Below are positions 1-2,688 of a stretch of DNA of 11,025 bases, piece after piece. How positions within the stretch are numbered: the first letter of the stretch is position 1; every line of letters begins with the position of its first letter. Location of the stretch: NCBI GenBank assembly GCA_031254715.1, contig JAIRTY010000331.1, positions 1 to 11,025 on the forward strand, in the 5' to 3' direction. The notes under the pieces are model-generated. The model searched no databases and had not been told where the DNA came from. It saw only the letters and a program-made list of their open reading frames with translations. The translations under genes were made by a program, and so were the position numbers. Source of the stretch: Nocardiopsaceae bacterium. GTDB lineage: Bacteria > Actinomycetota > Actinomycetes > Streptosporangiales > Streptosporangiaceae.

Positions 1-1
1 G

Positions 2-76
2 CACATGTGCCCGGCGTTCTCGCTGCCGTACCCTGCCGCGAGTGACGGGCAGCCCGGCGAGGAGGTTCCTGGATAA
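2..76 (+). CDS. Possible 3' end of an upstream gene (partial)
   Basis: The frame starting at base 2 is open from the window edge to a TAA stop at 74-76 and gives about 24 residues ending in ...DGQPGEEVPG. Most of its third positions are G or C (about 19 of 24), better than the other two plus frames, which fits coding DNA of this composition. An intrinsic terminator follows 25 nt later, as expected after a last gene. No family can be recognised from so short a tail. The frame starting at base 1, with a TGA at 43-45, is the alternative. Confidence 0.3.
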   Translation, partial: HMCPAFSLPYPAASDGQPGEEVPG

Positions 77-102
77 GGCCAGGAGGCAGGAAGCCAGGAA
101 CC
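64..102 (+). promoter_or_regulatory. Inverted repeat overlapping the terminator stem
   Basis: GGTTCCTGG (64-72) is the exact reverse complement of CCAGGAACC (94-102). The distal arm shares bases 101-102 with the 5' foot of the terminator stem, so the two hairpins compete only at the edge. It could be an mRNA 3'-end structure or a weak antiterminator. The 2-base overlap makes true attenuation doubtful. Confidence 0.35.
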
Positions 103-133
103 GCCCGCAGGGAAAGCCCCCGCGGGCGGTTTT
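101..133 (+). terminator. Intrinsic (rho-independent) terminator
   Basis: CCGCCCGC (101-108) pairs perfectly with GCGGGCGG (122-129) and is followed directly by TTTT (130-133). The inner GGG/CCC can extend the stem, leaving a small A-rich loop. It lies 10 nt before tRNA-Trp, so it probably ends an upstream transcript rather than the array. The array would then need its own promoter or readthrough. Confidence 0.85.
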
Positions 134-142
134 CAGTTACAT

Positions 143-214
143 AGGGATGAGCCAGCGGATAGGCGGCCCGGCTCCAACCCGGGCGGAATGCGGGTTCGAC
201 TCCTGCCGTCCCTG
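143..214 (+). tRNA. tRNA-Trp (CCA)
   Basis: First tRNA of the array. Acceptor AGGGATG pairs with CGTCCCT (207-213), with one G·U pair. The anticodon stem CCCGG/CCGGG closes loop CTCCAAC with anticodon CCA at 174-176. The T-arm GCGGG-TTCGACT-CCTGC is normal. Position 8 is A rather than U, the discriminator is G, and 3' CCA is not encoded. Confidence 0.85.
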
Positions 215-360
215 CGAGCACCACCCTGCGGGGTGAACGTGCCTGATGGTTGACAATTCCACAGCGTGAGCACCGAGATGGTGAGCCGTGCCGGGACGGA
301 TCCACGTGAGCCCGGTCATCGCTTGCCGCGCCCGCCCTGGCCAATCCCGGGCGGGCGGAT
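215..360 (+). other. Intergenic stretch without a recognisable tRNA; 9-bp hairpin
   Basis: This is the longest break in the array. I find no T-arm with a TTCRA loop and no cloverleaf here. A perfect 9-bp hairpin is present: CGCCCGCCC (329-337) with GGGCGGGCG (349-357) around an 11-nt loop, with no T-tract after it. ACGTG (236-240) and CACGT (303-307) are complementary ends about 72 nt apart and could be remnants of a decayed tRNA, but no internal arms support this. Confidence 0.4.
250..279 (+). promoter_or_regulatory. Weak candidate promoter (-35 consensus only)
   Basis: TTGACA at 250-255 matches the sigma-70/HrdB -35 consensus exactly. At 17-18 nt spacing the -10 position reads CGAGAT (274-279), a poor match. 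It lies in the longest gap of the array, upstream of the block that starts at 361, which is a sensible promoter position. The missing -10 keeps this tentative. Confidence 0.2.
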
Positions 361-435
361 GGGGATGAGAAGCTGAGGTAGCGGGCGCGCCCTGCAAGCG
401 CCGCCGACCCGGTTCGATTCCGGGCATCTCCACCA
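361..435 (+). tRNA. tRNA, probably Ala (TGC); Cys (GCA) possible
   Basis: Acceptor GGGGATG pairs with CATCTCC (425-431), discriminator A432, and CCA is encoded at 433-435. The T-arm CCCGG-TTCGATT-CCGGG is perfect. The anticodon arm is ambiguous. A 7-nt loop CCTGCAA gives TGC (393-395, Ala) with C33 and four stem pairs, while GGCGC/GCGCC closes a 9-nt loop. Cys(GCA) would restore U33 but loses the stem, and a clean tRNA-Cys lies at 2540. The D-arm is short. Confidence 0.7.
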
Positions 436-436
436 A

Positions 437-508
437 CGGGATGTAGCGTAAGGGTCAGCGCTCCTGGTTTGGGACCAGGCGGATGGGGTTCGAGTCCCTG
501 CTTCCCGA
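437..508 (+). tRNA. tRNA-Pro (TGG)
   Basis: Acceptor CGGGATG/CTTCCCG (501-507) has six of seven pairs with a T-T mismatch. The anticodon stem CCTGG/CCAGG closes TTTGGGA with anticodon TGG (470-472). The T-loop is TTCGAGT. Discriminator is A508 and CCA is not encoded. It starts one base after the encoded CCA of the preceding tRNA. Confidence 0.85.
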
Positions 509-510
509 CT

Positions 511-586
511 GTGGCTCTTTGGTGAAATCGGAATCACGGCCGGTTGAATCCCGGCAGGTCCCTGGTCAGTTCAGGGGGGAGCCACC
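511..586 (+). tRNA. tRNA-Phe (GAA), aberrant T-arm
   Basis: Acceptor GTGGCTC pairs perfectly with GAGCCAC (579-585). The anticodon stem GCCGG/CCGGC closes TTGAATC with anticodon GAA (546-548). The T-arm is unusual: CCCTG (560-564) and CAGGG (572-576) close the loop GTCAGTT instead of a TTCRA loop, and two extra bases precede the 3' acceptor strand. No CCA is encoded. It could be a decayed gene, although both main stems are intact. Confidence 0.7.
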
Positions 587-587
587 A

Positions 588-663
588 GTGCCTCACAAGC
601 ATTGTGGTGATGCGCCAGCCTTCCAAGCTGGTGAGCGCGGTTCAATTCCCCGGAGGGGCTCCA
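588..663 (+). tRNA. tRNA-Gly (TCC)
   Basis: Acceptor GTGCCTC/GAGGGGC (653-659) has one mismatch and one G·U. The D-stem GCAT/ATGC closes a 7-nt loop containing GG. The anticodon stem CCAGC/GCTGG closes CTTCCAA with TCC at 622-624. The T-loop is TTCAATT, discriminator T660, and CCA is encoded at 661-663. Confidence 0.85.
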
Positions 664-703
664 GGCGCCGCTAACTCAACCGGCTCCGGCCACCCGCACT
701 TGA

Positions 704-777
704 TGCCGGGTCGTCTAATGGCAGGACACTGGACTCTGGATCCAGGAACGTAGGTTCGACCCCTGCCCCGGCAGCCA
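704..777 (+). tRNA. tRNA-Gln (CTG)
   Basis: Acceptor TGCCGGG pairs perfectly with CCCGGCA (767-773), discriminator G774, CCA encoded (775-777). The anticodon stem CTGGA/TCCAG closes CTCTGGA with CTG at 736-738. The T-arm GTAGG-TTCGACC-CCTGC is normal. A 40-nt spacer (664-703) without a tRNA precedes it. Confidence 0.92.
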
Positions 778-778
778 T

Positions 779-850
779 GCCCCTCGCGCCAGCGCGCACC
801 TGCCCCTCGTAAGGGCGGGCCGCCCGGGTCGGCACCGGGGGGAGGCTCCA
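779..850 (+). tRNA. tRNA-Thr (CGT), minimal D-arm
   Basis: Acceptor GCCCCTC/GGGAGGC (840-846) has six pairs, discriminator T847, CCA encoded (848-850). The anticodon loop CTCGTAA has CGT at 808-810; its stem extends to 7 bp (799-805 with 813-819). The D-arm is only a 4-bp hairpin with a 4-nt loop (GCGC-CAGC-GCGC, 786-797), lacking a normal D-loop. The T-loop is GTCGGCA instead of TTCRANN. Two other array members share this layout (929 and 1089). Confidence 0.78.
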
Positions 851-852
851 GG

Positions 853-925
853 GTCCTCGTAGCCCAACGGCAGAGGCACCAGTCTGAGTTGCTGGCCAGT
901 GTGCGTTCGAGTCGCACCGAGGACA
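853..925 (+). tRNA. tRNA-Leu (GAG) without a long variable arm
   Basis: Acceptor GTCCTCG pairs perfectly with CGAGGAC (918-924), discriminator A925, no CCA. The D-stem GCC/GGC and T-arm GTGCG-TTCGAGT-CGCAC are good. The anticodon stem CCAGT/GCTGG closes CTGAGTT with GAG at 886-888. A bacterial tRNA-Leu should have a long variable arm, but only 5 nt are present, so the charged amino acid is uncertain. Confidence 0.75.
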
Positions 926-928
926 CTC

Positions 929-996
929 GCCGCCGCGCACGGTTGCGGAGTCGCCCTTGTAAGGCGGCAGGCCCGGGTCGGCACCGGGCGGCGGCT
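929..996 (+). tRNA. tRNA-Thr (TGT), minimal D-arm
   Basis: Acceptor GCCGCCG pairs perfectly with CGGCGGC (989-995), discriminator T996, no CCA. The anticodon stem TCGCC/GGCGG closes CTTGTAA with TGT at 958-960. The D-arm is a 4-bp hairpin with a 4-nt loop (CGCA-CGGT-TGCG, 936-947). The T-arm (972-988) is identical over 17 nt to that of the Thr(CGT) gene, with loop GTCGGCA. The two genes are evidently related by duplication. Confidence 0.78.
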
Positions 997-1000
997 CTGA

Positions 1001-1075
1001 TGGCCGATAGGGGAATTGGCAGACCCGCCGGGCTTTGACCCCGGAGTTTTCCAGGTTCGAGCCCTGGGCGGCCAG
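1001..1075 (+). tRNA. tRNA-Gln (TTG)
   Basis: Acceptor TGGCCGA/GCGGCCA (1068-1074) has six pairs, discriminator G1075, no CCA. The anticodon stem CCGGG/CCCGG closes CTTTGAC with TTG at 1035-1037. The T-arm CCAGG-TTCGAGC-CCTGG is perfect. The D-arm (GGG-GAATTGGCAGA-CCC) resembles that of Leu tRNAs, so a recoded Leu tRNA ancestor is possible. Confidence 0.85.
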
Positions 1076-1088
1076 CGACACCCAGCAG

Positions 1089-1159
1089 GCCCTTCGCTTC
1101 GGCGCGCACTCGTCCCCGGAGGGACGGGCCGCCCGGTTCGACTCCGGGGAAGGGCTCCA
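1089..1159 (+). tRNA. tRNA-like gene with 6-nt anticodon loop; identity unclear
   Basis: Acceptor GCCCTTC pairs perfectly with GAAGGGC (1149-1155), discriminator T1156, CCA encoded (1157-1159). The T-arm CCCGG-TTCGACT-CCGGG is normal. The anticodon stem CGTCC/GGACG (1111-1115, 1122-1126) leaves only six loop bases, CCGGAG. It could be read as GGA (Ser) or CGG (Arg), neither with U33. The D region is short, GC-TTCG-GC, like the two Thr genes. Confidence 0.65.
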
Positions 1160-1160
1160 T

Positions 1161-1231
1161 GCGGATGTAGCTCAATGGCAGAGCGCCGCCTTGCCGAGGC
1201 GGTGACCCGGGTCCGATTCCCGGTATCCGCT
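1161..1231 (+). tRNA. tRNA-Gly (GCC)
   Basis: Acceptor GCGGATG/TATCCGC (1224-1230), D-stem GCTC/GAGC, anticodon stem CCGCC/GGCGG around TTGCCGA with GCC at 1193-1195. The T-arm CCGGG-TCCGATT-CCCGG is good. It is the most canonical gene of the first half. No CCA is encoded. Confidence 0.95.
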
Positions 1232-1236
1232 CTGAT

Positions 1237-1311
1237 GGCGTCCTAGGCCAATTGGCAGAGCCACCAGGTCCAGACCCTGGGTATGTCTGGGTTCGAATCC
1301 CAGGGACGCTA
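1237..1311 (+). tRNA. tRNA-Leu (CAG), C33 and short variable arm
   Basis: Acceptor GGCGTCC/GGACGCT (1304-1310), D-stem GGC/GCC, anticodon stem CCAGG/CCTGG around TCCAGAC with CAG at 1271-1273. Position 33 is C. The variable region is only about 6 nt, whereas Leu tRNAs normally carry a long arm. The T-arm CTGGG-TTCGAAT-CCCAG is perfect. No CCA is encoded. Confidence 0.8.
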
Positions 1312-1315
1312 CGAG

Positions 1316-1399
1316 GGAGAGTGAACCAGGCAGGGTCCTGGGCCTCGCTGCTGACGAGGGCGCGGCCCAGGCCGTGGCGTTCGAGTCGTCCGCTCTCCG
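1316..1399 (+). tRNA. tRNA-Ser (GCT), class II
   Basis: Acceptor GGAGAGT/GCTCTCC (1392-1398), discriminator G1399. The anticodon stem CCTCG/CGAGG closes CTGCTGA with GCT at 1350-1352. A long variable arm is present with GGCC-CA-GGCC at its core (1364-1373), as expected for Ser. The T-loop is TTCGAGT; its stem has one mismatch. No CCA is encoded. Confidence 0.88.
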
Positions 1400-1424
1400 C
1401 CTGGAGATACTTGTGGGAAGTAAG

Positions 1425-1501
1425 GGGCAACGACTCAGCCGGTGAAGAGGCCGCTCTGATAAGGCGGTAGTAGCCAGGTTCAACACCTGGGTTGCCCACC
1501 A
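1425..1501 (+). tRNA. tRNA-Ile (GAT)
   Basis: Acceptor GGGCAAC pairs perfectly with GTTGCCC (1491-1497), discriminator A1498, CCA encoded (1499-1501). The anticodon stem CCGCT/GGCGG closes CTGATAA with GAT at 1458-1460. The T-arm CCAGG-TTCAACA-CCTGG is perfect. Confidence 0.93.
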
Positions 1502-1502
1502 C

Positions 1503-1576
1503 GCCGAGATAGCTCAGACGGCCAGAGCGCCCGACTCATGATCGGGAGGCCGGGGGTTCGATGCCCTCTCTCGGTA
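1503..1576 (+). tRNA. tRNA-Met (CAT), elongator or Ile2
   Basis: Acceptor GCCGAGA/TCTCGGT (1569-1575) is fully paired including a G·U end pair, so it is not an initiator. D-stem GCTC/GAGC. The anticodon stem CCCGA/TCGGG closes CTCATGA with CAT at 1537-1539. Without knowing C34 modification, elongator Met and lysidine-modified Ile2 cannot be separated. No CCA is encoded. Confidence 0.88.
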
Positions 1577-1580
1577 CTGA

Positions 1581-1655
1581 TGGCCGGTAGCTCAGTGGTG
1601 AGAGCGGCGGGCTTATATCCCGTGGCAGCCGCGAGTTCAAGTCCCGGCCGGCCTA
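1581..1655 (+). tRNA. tRNA-Ile (TAT)
   Basis: Acceptor TGGCCGG/CCGGCCT (1648-1654) has six strong pairs and a T-T at the end. D-stem GCTC/GAGC with GG in the loop. The anticodon stem GCGGG/CCCGT closes CTTATAT with TAT at 1614-1616. The T-loop is TTCAAGT but its stem is weak (three of five pairs). A UAU anticodon is rare in bacteria, which usually read AUA with lysidine-modified CAU. No CCA is encoded. Confidence 0.78.
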
Positions 1656-1660
1656 CGCCT

Positions 1661-1685
1661 CAGTCCCGGGCAATGCAGTCCCGGG
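1661..1685 (+). repeat. 10-bp direct repeat in a tRNA spacer
   Basis: CAGTCCCGGG occurs at 1661-1670 and again at 1676-1685 within the 49-nt spacer before tRNA-Glu(CTC). It may be the trace of a deleted tRNA or a duplication. Nothing else is recognisable in the spacer. Confidence 0.4.
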
Positions 1686-1704
1686 GGGCGCACGAAAGGT
1701 CACG

Positions 1705-1775
1705 GCCCCGTTAGGTTAACGGCAGACCGCCGGGTTCTCAGCCCGGGAGCAGGAGTTCAACTCTCCTACGGGGTA
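1705..1775 (+). tRNA. tRNA-Glu (CTC)
   Basis: Acceptor GCCCCGT/ACGGGGT (1768-1774), D-stem GGT/ACC, anticodon stem CCGGG/CCCGG around TTCTCAG with CTC at 1737-1739. The T-arm AGGAG-TTCAACT-CTCCT is perfect. Discriminator A1775, no CCA. Confidence 0.93.
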
Positions 1776-1780
1776 CGCAA

Positions 1781-1852
1781 GCCCCCATCGTCTATGGGTT
1801 AGGATCGGGGATTTTCACTCCCCGGGACGGAGTTCGAGTCTCCGTGGGGGTA
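1781..1852 (+). tRNA. tRNA-Glu (TTC)
   Basis: Acceptor GCCCCCA/TGGGGGT (1845-1851). The anticodon stem GGGGA/TCCCC closes TTTTCAC with TTC at 1814-1816. The T-arm CGGAG-TTCGAGT-CTCCG is perfect. The 5' half closely resembles ordinary actinobacterial tRNA-Glu. No CCA is encoded. Confidence 0.93.
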
Positions 1853-1853
1853 C

Positions 1854-1925
1854 TGCGGGGTGGTGTAAAGGGAACATGCCGGGCTCATAACCCGGGCGAT
1901 ACGGGTTCAAGTCCCGTCCCCGCCA
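1854..1925 (+). tRNA. tRNA-fMet (CAT), initiator-like
   Basis: The acceptor TGCGGGG/CCCCGCC (1918-1924) has six strong pairs but an unpaired first position (T1/C72), a hallmark of bacterial initiator tRNA. The anticodon stem CCGGG/CCCGG has the three consecutive G-C pairs typical of initiators and closes CTCATAA with CAT at 1886-1888. The T-arm ACGGG-TTCAAGT-CCCGT is perfect. It starts one base after the preceding tRNA. No CCA is encoded. Confidence 0.82.
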
Positions 1926-1926
1926 T

Positions 1927-1998
1927 TCTGGTGTCGCCCAACAGGCAGGGCCCGCGGCCGTTAACCGCGTGATCGGGGTTCGAATCCCTGCGCCAGAG
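1927..1998 (+). tRNA. tRNA-Asn (GTT), C33
   Basis: Acceptor TCTGGTG/CGCCAGA (1991-1997), D-stem GCCC/GGGC, anticodon stem CGCGG/CCGCG around CCGTTAA with GTT at 1960-1962. Position 33 is C in place of the near-invariant U. The T-loop is TTCGAAT. Discriminator G1998, no CCA. Confidence 0.9.
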
Positions 1999-2002
1999 CC
2001 GT

Positions 2003-2078
2003 GGTGACGTAGCACAACTGGTAGTGCGCCAGCCCGTCACGCTGGAAGGTGCGGGTTCAACTCCCGTCGTCATCGCCA
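2003..2078 (+). tRNA. tRNA-Asp (GTC), C33
   Basis: Acceptor GGTGACG/CGTCATC (2068-2074), discriminator G2075, CCA encoded (2076-2078). D-stem GCAC/GTGC. The anticodon stem CCAGC/GCTGG closes CCGTCAC with GTC at 2036-2038 and C at position 33. The T-arm GCGGG-TTCAACT-CCCGT is good. Confidence 0.92.
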
Positions 2079-2079
2079 T

Positions 2080-2152
2080 GCCCGCATAGCTCAGCGGCAG
2101 AGCGCTTGCATGAGCAGGCAAGAGGCCCCAGGTCCGGCTCCTGGTGCGGGTA
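2080..2152 (+). tRNA. tRNA with 8-nt anticodon loop (Ala-like arm)
   Basis: All arms are sound: acceptor GCCCGCA/TGCGGGT (2145-2151), D-stem GCTC/GAGC, T-stem CCAGG/CCTGG with loop TCCGGCT. The anticodon stem CTTGC/GCAAG (2105-2109, 2118-2122) closes eight bases, ATGAGCAG. The arm resembles enterobacterial tRNA-Ala(GGC), whose loop ATGGCAT differs mainly by one inserted A. The reading could be GAG or AGC, or the gene may act as a frame-shifting tRNA. No CCA is encoded. Confidence 0.72.
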
Positions 2153-2156
2153 CGAG

Positions 2157-2228
2157 GCGCCTATCGTCCAACGGACAGGGCACCGGTTTACGGAACCGGG
2201 AATGGGGGTTCGAGTCCTCCTGGGCGCG
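2157..2228 (+). tRNA. tRNA-Arg (ACG)
   Basis: Acceptor GCGCCTA/TGGGCGC (2221-2227), D-stem GTCC/GGGC, anticodon stem CCGGT/ACCGG around TTACGGA with ACG at 2190-2192. A34 is the usual substrate for deamination to inosine by TadA in bacterial tRNA-Arg. The T-arm is normal. No CCA is encoded. Confidence 0.92.
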
Positions 2229-2230
2229 CT

Positions 2231-2303
2231 GAGGGTGAACCGAAGTGGCCGAGGGGCCAGGCTGTGACCCTGGCTGTAGCGGGTTCGAGTCCCGTCACCC
2301 TCC
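2231..2303 (+). tRNA. tRNA-His (GTG)
   Basis: Acceptor GAGGGTG pairs perfectly with CACCCTC (2296-2302). The discriminator is C2303, the base expected for His. The anticodon stem CCAGG/CCTGG closes CTGTGAC with GTG at 2264-2266. The base before G1 is T, so the usual extra G at -1 opposite C73 is not encoded. Position 8 is A. No CCA is encoded. Confidence 0.88.
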
Positions 2304-2305
2304 CC

Positions 2306-2377
2306 GGACTGTTAGCTCAGCGGCAGAGCGCTGCCCCCACACGGCAGGCGGCGGAGGTTCGAGTCCCCCACGGTCCA
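2306..2377 (+). tRNA. tRNA-Val (CAC), C33
   Basis: Acceptor GGACTGT/ACGGTCC (2370-2376), D-stem GCTC/GAGC, anticodon stem CTGCC/GGCAG around CCCACAC with CAC at 2338-2340. Position 33 is C. The T-loop is TTCGAGT with one A-C mismatch in its stem. No CCA is encoded. Confidence 0.9.
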
Positions 2378-2378
2378 C

Positions 2379-2457
2379 GGGTCGTTGGCAGAGCGGTAAT
2401 GCAGCAGCCTGTAAAGCTGTGGCTTCGGCATCGGTGGTTCGATCCCATCACGGCCCA
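2379..2457 (+). tRNA. tRNA-Tyr (GTA), class II
   Basis: Acceptor GGGTCGT/ACGGCCC (2450-2456). The anticodon stem GCAGC/GCTGT closes CTGTAAA with GTA at 2411-2413. A long variable arm with hairpin GC-TTCG-GC (2422-2429) is present, as expected for bacterial tRNA-Tyr. The T-loop is TTCGATC. No CCA is encoded. It starts one base after tRNA-Val. Confidence 0.92.
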
Positions 2458-2462
2458 CTCAC

Positions 2463-2534
2463 GTCTCCATGGTCCAGGGGACAGGACGGCGGCCTCCGAA
2501 GCCGCAAGCGCAGGTTCGACTCCTGCTGGAGACA
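2463..2534 (+). tRNA. tRNA-Arg (CCG)
   Basis: Acceptor GTCTCCA pairs perfectly with TGGAGAC (2527-2533). D-stem GTC/GAC with GG in the loop. The anticodon stem GCGGC/GCCGC closes CTCCGAA with CCG at 2496-2498. The T-arm GCAGG-TTCGACT-CCTGC is perfect. No CCA is encoded. Confidence 0.95.
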
Positions 2535-2539
2535 CACGT

Positions 2540-2616
2540 GTCACGCGACTAGCTGGTGGTTGGGAGCAGCCTGCAAAGCTGCTGGCAGCCGGGTTCGATT
2601 CCCGGGCGTGACTCCA
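2540..2616 (+). tRNA. tRNA-Cys (GCA)
   Basis: Acceptor GTCACGC pairs perfectly with GCGTGAC (2606-2612), discriminator T2613, CCA encoded (2614-2616). The anticodon stem GCAGC/GCTGC closes CTGCAAA with GCA at 2573-2575. The T-arm CCGGG-TTCGATT-CCCGG is perfect. U73 agrees with Cys identity in bacteria. Confidence 0.93.
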
Positions 2617-2688
2617 CGGCCTGTAGTGCAGGGGACAGCACGGCTCTCCCCTCAAGAGCAGGCGGCGGTTCGAGTCCGTCCAGGCCGG
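2617..2688 (+). tRNA. tRNA-Arg (CCT), C33; last gene of the array
   Basis: Acceptor CGGCCTG pairs perfectly with CAGGCCG (2681-2687), starting directly after the CCA of tRNA-Cys. D-stem GTGC/GCAC. The anticodon stem GCTCT/AGAGC closes CCCCTCA with CCT at 2650-2652 and C at position 33. The T-arm GGCGG-TTCGAGT-CCGTC is good. No CCA is encoded. Confidence 0.9.

Noticed and set aside
1..16. Perfect palindrome GCACATGTGC at 1-10 and the repeat GCCCGGCG (9-16, 52-59)
   Set aside because: Too short and too close to the window edge to interpret in GC-rich DNA.
236..308. A possible tRNA bounded by ACGTG and CACGT
   Set aside because: No anticodon arm or T-arm can be folded between the ends, and the pairing stops after five bases.
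143..2688. CRISPR array or ribosomal RNA as an explanation of the regular pattern
   Set aside because: The repeated units are not identical and each folds into a cloverleaf with its own acceptor pairing; no 5S, 16S or 23S sequence is recognisable.
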